This document shows positions 1 through 23,000 of a DNA stretch of 64,000 nt, one piece after another. Under the pieces are notes generated by a model. That model did no database searches, was not told where the DNA came from, and was given only the letters and a program-made list of their open reading frames with translations. The translations under genes and the position numbers were made by a program. Origin of the DNA: Leuctra nigra (taxonomy: Eukaryota > Arthropoda > Insecta > Plecoptera > Leuctridae); assembly GCA_934045905.1 (NCBI GenBank), contig OW203767.1, forward strand, positions 15,627,073-15,691,072. The letters are read 5' to 3'. Position 1 is the stretch's first letter, and every line of letters begins with the position of its first letter.

Positions 1-945
1 TACTCTGTAAAATAACTTTCATAATCAATTAAGTTTTCTATTATCTATTGATTGTTAAACTAGTCATTAAAATATCTCAAGATGGCTGCCCCTGATCTCA
101 CTTTCATTTATCAGAAAGATTTAATCCGATTATAAATTTTTATGCAGTGCAATTTCACAATGAACACCCTTAGGTACTAATAATTGTTCAAAATGAGAGT
201 AGTTTTTCGCAAAGATATATAGGTACATCAAGTACTTGGGTAGAGATATGATGAGTAAGAGTAATAATACCTAAGTACGATGTGGGGTGACTTTAAAATA
301 AAATATCTAATCCAATGTGCATCCCATTTCTTAATTATTTAATATTTATCAATAAATAAGTAATAACATTCAGTATGTAATTCCATTCTTAGGTAGGTAC
401 ATTGTGCCAAAGAATATTTAAATAATAATAATAAAATGTAAAAACTGAACAGTTCATATTATACTACATTTGACTTTGAGTTATTTTAATTTAATTGTAC
501 CTTTTTAAAAATATCTACCTCCTTTGCTTGCATCATAAAAATATGTACTAAGAAGTTAACAAATTAACTTTTAAGTAATGGTTCCTGGCCAAATGAGTTA
601 TTTGAAACAATTTAGAAGACTTCACTCAAATAAATGGCTATGTAATTAATTGGAATAAAATTAACAGAACAGGTCTGTCCCAAAGAATCAAAAGGCCCCA
701 AAGTCCTTTTCAAATTCTTGAAGTGAGCTTAAAAACTTGTATACCTGTCATTTGTAAGAGAATATTTTGCAATTGATAGAGATTGATTGTTGTTTAAACT
801 CTTCCAAATATGAGCAGCTAAAATTCGAGAAAATTTACTCAGGCCTTCTGTTTGTACGGTACAGGGATGATTGCAATAAGCAATGCTAGTATATATATTA
901 TATATATTATAAAATTAGAATAATATTTGTGTGATGATTTTGTAT
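1..945. other. AT-rich flank downstream of copine
   Basis: No coding potential recognised. This stretch lies 3' of the minus-strand copine stop codon and should contain its 3' UTR, but I saw no convincing AATAAA on the minus strand close to the stop. Confidence 0.5.
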
Positions 946-10655
<9,710 letters not shown>

Positions 10656-11554
10656 GGTAGAATTGTAGATAATCCGTAGGTACTAGGTACCTACCTACCT
10701 ATCTACTGTTGACGCTAGGTACTGGTAATAACTAGCTGTAACCTTGTTTAAGTATAATTAACTACTATGAATCGAATACACATGTTTGTTAGTCATGATT
10801 GCCTTGCGACACTTTTCTCTGGGTAGGTACTAGCCTACCTATTTTATAACCAAACTTTCCTTGTTTTTCTTTCCCGATTAATTAGGGTAGGATTGAATGT
10901 TAATGAAGTAATGTTTTATGAAATTTGAGGCTAACAATACGATGATTAATAATCTTACCAAACTGCAATGATTATGGCAAATAGATCTTGTGAATATTCT
11001 AATAATAAAGATAAGCAAAATGTCTTTTCTGTCAAAGCAACAACAGGTTTTCTTTCCCACTCCCCGCCACCTTCCAAGGTCGTTGTTTACGCGGTAAAAA
11101 TATGAAAGCTCTTCTTCAATGAAGCTCTGGATGGTTATTCTTGAAATAGTTATCACGTCATAAGTAATGACTCATAAGAAAGTCATAATATTAACATGGT
11201 GAGAGATAGGACAAATTTCCTTATGACATCATAACTTGGAGTTATGACGTGATAACTTTTTCAAGAATAAGCCCCCTGGACAACTTTCAGTTGTTCTTAA
11301 TTTTGACAAAATGCAGCACACTTTCACTGTGCTGCTTCAGCCTGTTAAATAATGCCATCTTTCATGCTCAAAGCATGACCAACTGCATAATGAAACATCT
11401 TCAGGATTTTTGAAGGATGGAAGCATTAAAAATTTCTACATTTCGCTATGGGAGATTTTAAAACTCCCTTATATACTACAGAGGATTTTAGTAAGTGTTC
11501 CAAAAGTCATAGGTAGGTAGGTACCTATATAGTTTTGTTAGCTAATTCATAATT
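10656..11554. promoter_or_regulatory. Divergent intergenic region between copine and the RING gene
   Basis: About 900 bp separate the two start codons, so both promoters must lie here (inferred from layout). No clear TATA box was seen. It contains several TAGG/CCTA tracts and an inverted repeat at 11131-11272. Confidence 0.5.
11131..11272. repeat. Inverted repeat in the divergent promoter region
   Basis: GGTTATTCTTGAAATAGTTA near 11132 is mirrored by GTGATAACTTTTTCAAGAATA ending near 11267; an inner pair contains TTATGAC/GTCATAA. About 140 bp, MITE-like. Confidence 0.65.
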
Positions 11555-12848
11555 ATGAGTGAATTTCCATCTCAAGGTAACCTGATAAATACTGGTTTTT
11601 GTGGTGACATGGAGCAGTCAGATGTCAGCTTGGATCACTCCGAAGAAGAAGATCCAGTTCAACGCAATCGAAGTGATGCGTCTTCGCTCATAACAGATGA
11701 TGCTGACAAGCAGTTCTGGGCCGACAATGAACTAGACTCCGACATTGGCAGTGTAAAAGGGCAAGCAATCTCCGAATATATCTCTCGAAAGTCTGAAAAT
11801 CGTGCGCGCAGGAAGCCCACTAACAGACAAAGATTACATCGTTTTTGTAACTGGGAACCTCCGATGGCGATAACTAACGACGGGGCTATGGCAATGCTCA
11901 ATAACAATGGCATTGAGAGTATCAGTTCAAAAATAAGCAACTTCAAGATAAATCAAAACCCAAAGAGGAGCAGCAACCAAATACAGAAAAGAACGCCGAA
12001 ACGCAGATTGAGGAGCAGTCGTGGAAGCGAATCAGTAAATCTTAAACCTCAAGGTAGGTACATTTAAAGAAAATTTGCTGGTTTGTCATTCTGAACAATA
12101 AAACGATTAGGTAGAATAAATATTATTATTTATTTTTAATTGTAATCGCCCAGGAAGTAATTCATTTACAGTTACACACTAAAAATAAAGTGTTTAAAAA
12201 ACTATCTTTGCAGGAGAGAATAGAATAGAGGAGAGGTGAATAGAATCTATACCTATACAAAAAGTCTCCATTTCTTGAGTTTGTTGAATTGAACAAATTT
12301 AAAGTTCTCAAAAGTCTACATTAATGTCGGGTAAACCCAATAATTGGTTGAGCACTTTTGTTCTGTTAAAACGGCAAGAAATGTAGCTTTATGAAGATTC
12401 TAATGCCCTCCCCTAATGAGGGTACGGTACATTGTACACACAATTTTACACTAACATATGATGGATGTAAAATGTTTGAATGCATTTTTTACATTCAATA
12501 TCTATTATAAAACAGGAATTCTCAAAATTTTCAGACACTTCATCTTCGGAATCCGATTCTTGTTCGTTCCGACGCAAGAACACGGTGTCGGAATCTCCTT
12601 CTTCCGATGACCAAGTGTCGGCGTTGCCGGGCGAACAGTGTCCCAAGTGCAAGCTGCACTCGAAGAATGCAATCATTGTCCACGGTCGAATCGGCCACCA
12701 GTGCTACTGCTATCGGTGCACGATGAAGTTGATGAGGGCCAACGGCAACTGCGGCATGTGCCATCGCAAGATCAGGAGAGTCGTTAAGAATGTCTCGATA
12801 AAACCGCAGAATAAGGATAACGGCGCAGGAACTTCGAGACAACAGTGA
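11555..12848 (+). CDS. Mdm2: Mdm2/Mdm4-type RING-finger protein, 270 aa, two exons
   Basis: Exons 11555-12053 and 12535-12848, phase 1 junction (G|AC), AAG|GTAGGT donor and TTTTCAG acceptor. The C-terminal RING runs from about residue 196 to 236: CPKC, ten residues, H, four, H, three, C, two, C, ten, CGMC. This C2-H2-C4 order and every spacing equal those of the vertebrate MDM2/MDMX RING; the short segment IVHGRIGH also matches. MDM2 RINGs are E3 ubiquitin ligase modules that dimerise through the RING and C-terminal tail. Upstream residues are Ser/Asp/Glu-rich (HSEEEDPVQRN, SSSESDSC), like the acidic region of the family, with a basic stretch (KRTPKRRLRSSR). No p53-binding SWIB domain and no RanBP2-type zinc finger were seen, and only 0.9 kb lies upstream before copine. 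The tail after the last Cys is about 28 residues and lacks the aromatic end of MDM2. The first exon could have an untranslated leader (acceptor-like TTTTGTTAG at 11533). Confidence 0.8.
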
Positions 12849-14094
12849 AGTATCGGGTAGAGATATCTCATAAAAAAAGAAAATTGTAAGAAGTCGGCAT
12901 TTTTAAATCAATACAATTTATAATTTTTTTAAACATTTTTTGTTCAATAGGCATTTTTTAAATCTACCTATTATTTAGGCTAAAACAAAATATTATAAAT
13001 AACATAAGTAGGTATCCATCTAATAACAACTGAAATAACATATATTTAACACAGAAAAGTCAAACATTAATCTTTAAAATAACTATAGGTTGTGAATTAT
13101 ATTGTAGGCAGTAGGCACTAACAAACATCAATTAAAATATTATAACAAAAAATATAGGTAGCTACACTAAATAGGTACTACTATTATACTATTTACTACA
13201 CTAGAAGTAGGTGTGGTGTGATACAACTTTTTTATGTAACTACAACTACATTTATGTTAATATGTGCATGTGCCATTTCTAATTGGTGTTAAATAGGGAT
13301 CAAGAGAGAATATTTTGTGCCAAATTGTAAAAATCTAGATACCAACATATACATAGGAGTAGGTATGGTGGTACCTAATCATAAAATTCGGTACTATATA
13401 GGTATATCATTCTTGAGTTCAATAAAACTCGTTTTTGGCAAATATTTTGAAATAGTTTTGCCCTTTATAAGAAATGAAGTACTAACAATATTTTCCTGTC
13501 AGTTGTGCCTTACCACGAGGCAGAGAGAATAGAAATTAGAATATACATCAAAAGGTTCCAATTCCTATGGTGTATGTTATAATAACTTTGGACATGTCAT
13601 AGGTCCACTTTAAAGTAGAAAAATCATTGATACACAAAAATGGAGTCTAAAAGATTAATTTTCATCCTCCTTCTTTCGTGGTGTGGATAGGTAATACAGA
13701 ATACTGAATAATCATTGAAAATCAATTCCTTTTAAAGGGCAAACATAAATTGATTAATTAATAATTAGGTATTATCAACTACCTATGAAACTAGACAATA
13801 GTTTTATATAAGTTATCGAAACATAACTTTAGTATTGTACGTACTCGAAGCTTTGTCAAGCTGCACACGTATTTCATGTCTTCAAATGCTCATTGACTTT
13901 CATTTCTTTCAGAGAAAATTGGAATGTACAAAAGTTATTTTAGCATATTTTGAACCTACTGCATACACCTACAACTTTATCAATTATCACTATTTGTACC
14001 TTTGTGAGATACATAACGTGAATGGCTTTTGGATGCAATCGTGGAAGTGTTAGAAGAATGGATATTAAACAGAATAACTTTCCTGTGATATCCT
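12849..14094. other. Tail-to-tail intergenic stretch
   Basis: It separates the stop codon of the plus-strand RING gene from the stop codon of the minus-strand NAGK gene. AT-rich; no gene or clear repeat recognised beyond TAGG-type tracts. It must contain both 3' UTRs. Confidence 0.5.
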
Positions 14095-17000
14095 TTAGTG
14101 ACCGTTGTTAGTACCGTGGTTGAGCTGCTTTGGTTTAAAGTTGTAAAATACTTGGTAGTTGTTCTTGTAGACGCGCGGCAAGTTGAAGTTGATGGATTTG
14201 GCCGCGAGGTAGGTGGCACCGGTGGCCATCGTCGTGGTTAGTCGCAGTAGTAGCAGTTCGGACTTGAGGTCGGCCAGGCCGGCGATGAAGCCGGGACGAA
14301 GGAAGTCCCAGCTGAGCCACACGGAACCGACGCACACCACGGGCATGCCTTCCGCAGCGTTCACAAGGCTCTGCACAACACACATCTCACGTCAAGACAA
14401 AATACTCTCTGTACAATGAAGAAACAGAATCTATTACAAATGGCATTAATCTTTTTGTATTTCTACATAAAAAAAATCCACTTGGAAGAAAACATTTTCA
14501 GCCATTCAGGGTACAGGATTCAAAGTGACTTTGATAAATTTGAAAACCAAAATGCCAACGGTCATTCCAACGGAATAAGTAGAGCCCATTTATGTAGATT
14601 CTATGCTCTTCTTCCATCAGAGTAGGTCAGGACACTACACTACATTTTACTGATATTTCCATATCATAAACAAGCATTATCTAAATAGAACTTAACTTTT
14701 GTTAAATAGTACATGACCTACCTAGATTAAATAAAATGAAAATATATATATTTTGCCTAGTTCTACAAGTGTACTAATCAAAATCATACAATACGTTAAT
14801 TATTAAATATCAATAACAAATTTTTCATCACTCCATCTTAGGTCATTAGAAAAAATTAAATTTCAAGTAGATACTACACTAATTAAAATTACTTTTACAC
14901 TAAAGCAACAGAACATAAAATCGTTTAAGGATGAAAATAGAGCAAGGGAAAGAAGTTGGTTTTCACTCACGGGATGAGCGCTGGGGAGAAGTGCGTGTAT
15001 ACATCTGGCGAGTGCGTTGCCCGCTTGAGCGAACAGCCAGAGACAGAGCCGGTCGCCTTCTTTAGCGCCCTCGGCCAGACGCTTGCACAGCCCGGCGAAT
15101 GCGGGCTTCTCAAACTTGGCGTAACAGTGGTCCAGGAGGTCAAATCTGATGACAAATAAAACAGATTTAGTCTCTGAAATCACATTTCAATGCTTTGTTA
15201 AAACCAGTAGTTAAGTAATGTCATTCAAGAAATGTTATTGGTTGTTGCACTTGTTGCCATGGCAATACAGTCCTTATCAATTGTTCAAAATTTTGAAGAG
15301 CATTGAAAATCTGGAAAAAAAGTTTTTTTGTAGAAAATGACAAATTATAAAAAATAAATTAAAATTGTACCTATATTTAAAGAAAGTTAGTAAACTAGTT
15401 GTTGTTCTAAATTATAATGCTAATATCCAACATGGGTAATCATGTCATTAATTGATGCATCGAATTTAGTTTCACCGATATTAATTTCTCTGGCCTTGAA
15501 AGTGCATCAATATTAAATTTCTATTTTCTAAAAAGTTCATAACTAATAATATACCTAGTACCTACTATCAATAAGCAATATTTATGGTATGACATTACTA
15601 AATAGATAGTGAACATGTGAAGTGAACAAACCTGTTTTTTACACCAAAGTGTAATTTTATTTCATCCCAGACGCGTGTCGTGCTGAAGGGCGGAACGGAA
15701 TAGTTGTCTTGCTCGTCAAAACAAATCTTCATCGCCTTGTGGGAAATCCACCACGCTGAAGAAACACCACATAAACACAATATAATCGAAATAATATTGA
15801 AAAAACAAGGCAAATTGAAATTAAAAAAATAAAACTGCATTTCTGTACTTTTCCTGGAAGGAAAAAAATATATTGAAGAGAATCTTAAATTTAAACAACA
15901 ATTGTTTTATGAATAAATATTAGTAAACTGCTTGAGGAATTAGAAGTTGGAAGAGATGTTTCCATCCCAAACATAAGTTCACTGCAAAGTACACTTTTTC
16001 AAAATTGTAATAATTTAAAAAAAACTCATTAGAAACTCGATGCAATCAAGGAATGAATACTGACCACCACCCTCATCGCCCAGCAAGTGTCCCCAGCCCC
16101 CGCATCGCCCCACTGAGCCATCGGGGTTCAACAACAGAGCATTCGACCCGGTGCCGGCAATCAACACTAGTCCGCCTGCAAGTCAACAACAAATGCAACC
16201 GTTTAGAAAATAGAAGCAATTAGGTCGCACATTTTTTCTTTTTAAAACACGCACGTTTTTTAAAACAAAGAAAGAACTTGCATGTTACCTTTGTGCATTA
16301 CTAGACAAAATTTGCAACGGTGAACAAAATTAATGACATTTACTTTTCTAAAAATCCAAAAATTTAAAAGCGTTGTGATCCGTATATTATTTTACACATT
16401 TTACTAGATGCACAGTATTGTCTAGTTCACATTTATATTAAGTTACCTACTATTTTTATATTTGAGAAAGTGTATACAGAAAAAATATTTGCAAACTTGA
16501 TTTTCAAAAGACATGTTCATAAATATCAGATTTCAATGTTTTTGTTTTTATACAAATAATATAATTCACAAGTTTTGGATTAATGAAGTTTGCCATGTTC
16601 ATACTACATTTAATGATTTTAATAGTGATGATTTATAATACCTAGCAGTTAACAAATATCTAAAAAAAAAAAAAAACAATTTGGAATTAAAAAGATATTT
16701 TGGAATGTTCTGACAAGGTACTACCGTGTTCATGAGCGGCTGCAACGGACCCAACAGTGTCGCTGCAGACGACATACTCTTTGCTCAACGACGGATAAAG
16801 TTTTGCAAGGCCGTCCTTCAGTTGGTTGTTCGTCTCTTCTTGTTCGCAACCACTCAAACTCATGCCCTGCACAGAAAAAACAATATTTGTAGAGGCTTTT
16901 AAATTCTCTCTTTTGGGGGGGGGGGGGGGGGGGGGGGTTACAAACTTTAAAGTTAAGTTTGTGAACCATCCAATATTGATTTAAATATTGATTATTTGAT

Positions 17001-20000
17001 GGATTCATAGACCTATAAGTTGAGATTAAATTTTAAGGGATGAAAAATTAATTAATACAATTCGTGAATGAAATGAATGCTGGGGGGGGGGGGGGGGGGA
17101 GATGGGGTTGTTTTGTATAGGGATACCGATTTTTTTTTTTTAAATATATCTCATAATGATCTATGATTGACGTAATGCAAGCAGACACATGTGGTCTGGT
17201 TTTGTAATTTTTTGCGAACTATTTTTTGTTAAATAAAACTTACCAAAGATGCTAGAGGAAGTTGCAGTGACAGCCCCGCCTCCTTCTTCGCCTGTTCTAC
17301 CATGTCGTTGATCCTCTTCTGACATTCCGTCATCCCCAGCATCTGTGACAGGAGCATTAGATTAATGACGCCCAGTTGGTTGACAGCTGCTGAGACTAAT
17401 GAGTGGTGTTATTACCCAGTGGTTTGTGCCGGGCCCACTGCATTGCACCAATAGTTCTCCCTTGCCATTGTAGAGGACCACTTTAGAGTGAGTTGCCCCC
17501 CTGAAAGAAGAACCAAAGACTATGTAGTATATACTATGTAGTAGGTAGAATTACATGGTAGGTACACTTAGTGTTGGGACTTGAAAATTTTTAAAGTGAA
17601 AATTTTCATGAAAATACTCATTTACAGAGGACCTTTTAGCATAATATTTTCAATTGTTTTATTTTGTAAAGTATTAATGGAGGTGTGTTACATTATTATG
17701 CGTGATAGAAATACGTTTAAAAATGTCGGTTCACCTACCAGAAAAAAAAATAAAAAATTAATTTACCTTCCTCAGGATTCAAAACATTGAAAATTTTCAC
17801 ACACAAAATTTCATGAAAAATCCCAACACTAGACTACTCGACAATTCATAAAACGGTATTTGAACGAAACGGATTGGCTGGCAGCTGGTCAGGTTCATTG
17901 ACAATCAATCCTTGATATGATCAATGAAATCAGAGCTCACCTACTAGAGGTAAATGACGGGTAAGTATAGACTTCATCAGATGATGCCAGCACATTTTTT
18001 TCAGACAATCCATTTCTTTCAAATACCGTTTTATGAATTGTTGAGTGTACCTAGTCTACCTACATACCTCATTTTTCAATTCTGTGTAAAATAAATTCAT
18101 TTTAATAACTATGTAAAAAATAATTGTAAGATAACAGATGTTTCAAAGCAGAATGTGAAATCAAATTAACCAAAATGTTTTTCAAATTATTCGCGAAGTG
18201 TTTTCATGAAATTGAGTTATGAATGACGTCATAGAGTAGGTATAATTATCTATTGTAAGATGTAATTTGATTTTTTTATGTTCGAAGAAAGAAATTATTG
18301 AAAGATGTAATTTGATGTTTTATGTATTCCAAGAAAGAAATGACACAGACTAGCCACTAGCCAGTTGACTAAAAGGAATAGTTTGTAGAAAATTTAGTTG
18401 AAAACTGAAAATGAATTCACTAAAATCAAAAGATCGTCATAACATTTGAACACTTCGATTATTTACAGAAAAAAATGCGGATATAAATATTTTGAATCAG
18501 ACTCAAGATCACCTATTAACAAAAACAGAAACTATTCAAAAAATGTTGTTTTCGCATAATAAATAGTACCTAATGGTATTCAATATTTGTTTTTGCTTCA
18601 TATTTATTAGGTATGTTTTAAATTTCATTTTTAAATATTTTTTCACAAAAATATTTATTCAAAAACAAAATATTTTTTTATTTAATTAAAATTTAATTTT
18701 CATTAAAAATTAATGATCGTGTGTTTTGATAAAAAAAAAGCTGTAACATTGAGCCAGGCATTAGATTTATCTTTGCATTAGATCTCAGATGTAATCTAAT
18801 CATGGAGTTGTAAACTCAGTCCTGTAGGTATAAGGAATGTATGTGTAGTACCTAATCAAAAACTACACTATAATTACGCGACATTTTACCCACAACTTGC
18901 AAAACCTAATAACTGATGCGAGTTTTGGCACAAAAGCTTAAATTCACGACGATTAACGCTGACGTGTGTGTTGATAAATCTAATATTGTGGAAATAAAAA
19001 AACTCAGAGAGGTAAAAAAGTTTCGTTGAAAATATTTGCCTGCAGCTCCCAGATCAAACTGTTCAACCAACCGAACTAATTTTTGCACACTCACTAATAT
19101 CACAAGATCACAATATCACTAATATCATGTGAACAAGATCTTGTGATTATTTTGATAGGTAATTAAAACTGGAACCGTTTGACCGATCAACTTTAAAATT
19201 TGGATTGCCATCGGGACCAATTTGACAATATTTATACAAACTAATCTGTAGGTAAGATATTTTATCTCTGCTCCTTTGATGCATGGACAGTAAATAAAAA
19301 AGTTGGGGTCGTTGCCCCTCTGCCCACAATCATCACCACCCTTACCCATATGACTGTGTGTGCCAAATGCACGCAATAACCAAATGGTGTAGTCCAATAT
19401 CTTTTTTTTGGGAATACGCTACTAATGGGCGTCCGCAGGATTTCTGCCAGGGGGGGGGGGTGCAAGCCAAGGAAAACAATTTTCCTCTGAATAAGGGGGT
19501 GGGGCGCCACCCACCCAGCCCCGCAGGGCGTTTTTTGGTTTGTAGACACTTTGAAATCAATTTTAAGACGTTATGAAGCGTATTTTGTTAAAATATTAAA
19601 TACTATATTTTATAATTTGACACTTTGGGGTGGTGGATGGAGGGCAGGGCACAATCTTGCCCCGCAGGGCGTTATTTTTGTTTTTTTGACACGTTGAAAT
19701 TAACTATTTTGATTTTTTTGCATACGAAATGAAACTAGACGTAAAACACCACAAAAAAGTATTCCTGACATCTTCACTCTTCAGCAAAACAATTTTTTAG
19801 GTATACGGCGTATACCCGCGTATACCCTCGACTATACCACTGGCAATGTATCCATCAATCGGGTATTACCGAGTATGATGAATGAATGATTGATGGAGTG
19901 CTGTATTATATAATGACACGCCCATAATTACTACCTAATGATCAAGTCACCCACTCATATTTTAGACAGGTTTATTGAAATCAACAAGGAAAGTCGTAAA

Positions 20001-23000
20001 AGTATTTTTAGCTTGCAAATGAGTTTGCTTTCGGTTGACGCCGTGTAGCGGTATTTATTTCACACACAATTAGTGTGCGAAAATAAGCAGGTATTGTGGA
20101 CACAGATAAGATAACTATTGGCTATATACATACTGTTAGAAGGTGATGTTTGTTGTTTGATAATAGCTTTTTATACACACTAGAGAAAGCCTTTGTGAAG
20201 AAATGCAATAGGATTTTAATGCCGGTATTGGATAGGTTATTGATCGAGTGAAAGATAACTTAGGGCCGGTATTTCAATGTCCTGTTAACCAGTAGTTAAG
20301 GTTAAAACGTCATTCCAGGATTGTCATTGGTTGTTGCCATGGCAATCTAGTCCTAATCAAATGTTAATAGTTAGCAAGGCATTGAAAAACTGACCCTTAG
20401 GGCCGGTTAGTTAAGTTTTAATCGGTCATTCGAGGATTGTCATGTTGTTGCCATGGCAATGCCAATATAGTCCTAATTGACTGTTTAAAAGTTAGCAAGG
20501 CATTGAAAGACCGGCCCCTAATCTCTTTTGTATTCGGTATTAACAAAACAAACTAATATTTAAATAATGGGGAATATTAAAAAATAGCAAAGACATTTCG
20601 TGAGTCAATCTAAACTAAGTTCTACGAAAATTCGTCAATTTCAATTTCTAGGACACTAAGATTAGGCGCAAACTTGTATCTCCCTCACCACCTACTCGAT
20701 ATCTAGCTCCCCCCTCCCCCTCCCTCTCAAGCAAAAAGTGCAAAATATTTTAATATAATTTGTCACGTACATTTTATTCGGACGAAGTAATGTTTTTAAT
20801 TCAAACTTATAAAATACTATGATACAACGTAAAGACAACTAGACGCAATCATTTGAAACATTATTTTTCAGCCACGCTCGTTCCTACTTATTAAATTCCA
20901 TTCCATTCCGCGTGAAATAATCTGTGCATATATGACTATTGATTGGGCAATCGTAGAATCCAAGTGTCGAGTTCACTGGGCTAGAATGGTGACGGTTGAC
21001 TTGCCTTGCTGGGCTGTCAGTGGGTCACAGCTTGCTAAATTAGCGGTCGTAACCTTTCGGTTTCACCACGTCCATGGGTTTCATTCCCACAGCCAACGAC
21101 CAGTGAGCAGGGGAAGATCATTTAGAAAACGAACTTTTTCAAGTTCAGTTCATAATCAATCATAATGCATAGGAAACATTTTAGAAGTAAATGGTAATTT
21201 CTTAAAATAACAGTATCTTTAATATATTTTTCTGGCAAAGGACTCAGTTTTGCAACGCAAGAAAGCTGGATTGACGTAAACATTTTTAAAAATGCAGAAC
21301 TTGATGTATGGATCGAGGCGAAAGTATATAAAAGAATGCAACACAAGAAGTTTTTAATCTCAGTCTTCGTATGAGCTAGGTACTATGTTAGTATTATTAA
21401 TTATTTACACTTGTATTTTCATAATATCGTGGGAAACTTACTCATAAACTGATTTGAAATCGACGTTCCCTCGTCTTGAATGAATAACAACGTACTATCG
21501 ACTCTGAAGCAACAGGTATTTCTTGGTAAAAAAGTACCTAATGACTTTGAAGCATTTACGTACAACAAAATTAATAGATAGTACACCACACGGGTCTCCG
21601 AAACGCATTGATTTTAAAGTTCCTCCAGGACCATGGTACACATTTAGTTTTATGGTTTCATAGGCGGACACGACATTTATGCCAAGGGGGAGGGGCACAT
21701 TTTGAACGTTGCAATAATTGTCGAGGAAGTGAGCCTGCATTTTGTACACTTTTACGCATTGTGAAGTAATGTTTTTGGTTTTTGGACAAGATCCAAACTG
21801 TTTCTTTCAATTTGAAATTTAATTTACATCATTTTACTTTACAGGAATGAATAGAGAGAAAAGGCGAGAGAAAAGGCAAAGTAGGTAGGTAAATTCCTTA
21901 CCTACTAATCTCTCTAATTTGCAACTATTATATTTAGTATCCAGATTGGGAAGTGCAGGCATATAAAACAAGGTACCCACAGGCGCCTATGCCTGCTCCC
22001 AGGATCGTCGATGTGTCATGGGGAGGGGGGGGGGGGGGGGAGGCCTAAAAAACTGTGACATAATTAATGGACAGCCCCTTATTGGTACCGAGTTCGCGCT
22101 CCCCCAACCCAGACGCCGGCTATACTGATAGTGGATTCACAAGATTTACGCCCGATCTCACTTGTTTCTATATCTCTTTTATGAAATGTCACAAGACAAC
22201 GGTAGGATGGTAGGCAGTGATTAACAAAATGCTTTACAAACTTATTCATAAATGAATGCACAGCTGATAAGTTAGTTTAAGCTTTTTAAAAGTTGACCTA
22301 GTTTAAGATAAGATGTAGAATGCAATCTGTAAGTGCATTGCATACGAGTATCTACTACCTGTTGGCTGCTGCATTGATTATATTTAATAATCTGTGAAAC
22401 TTGAACTACTACCTACCTATAAAATATTTTAAATACCTACCGTACTTTTTTTGGCAAATTTTGGGACGTGAGGTGAGATTTTATTGTAAGAACTGTCTTC
22501 TTGGGTATCAATAAATGAGTGTCTTATTTTGGACACACATTGTACTGCACTCTAGACTTCCAAGAACTGAATTACATCCGGCAGCCTACGTGCGTCTTTA
22601 ACTTTCGACAATGTCGTATTGTAAATTTGTAATTATGATGATTTACTAAATATATTGTTCATATCCAGTTGACAATCGAAATCGGTTAAATCAAATAATA
22701 GTACAAGCATTCTTGTTTTGAATTTCTCACATTAAAATTATTAGAACATTTATTTTCAAATGGTAAAACTACTTGTTGCATCAGTTGGTAATTTCAACCA
22801 AGTACAACTTGAAAAAATACATTTATTTGAACCTAGCTGCCCAGTTCTAAAGAAGCATTATATTGACAGAGTTTGTGATTTTTCAACCGATTTGAACTTA
22901 AGTTGAAAACCCAGGGGCGTAACGGTACTTAGAGAAACCGGTCATCGATCGACACACACACACACACACACACACCTACCCAAGTTCCAATCACTCATTT

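Noticed and set aside
19800..19860. Minus-strand GGIVEG as NAGK first exon
   Set aside because: The phase is wrong for the next exon and a stop precedes it; 23493-23459 fits in motif, phase and start codon.
20932..21165. Frame of 77 codons with a GGGTTTCATTCCCAC string resembling a B box
   Set aside because: No family resemblance, and no paired stems that would support a tRNA or SINE.
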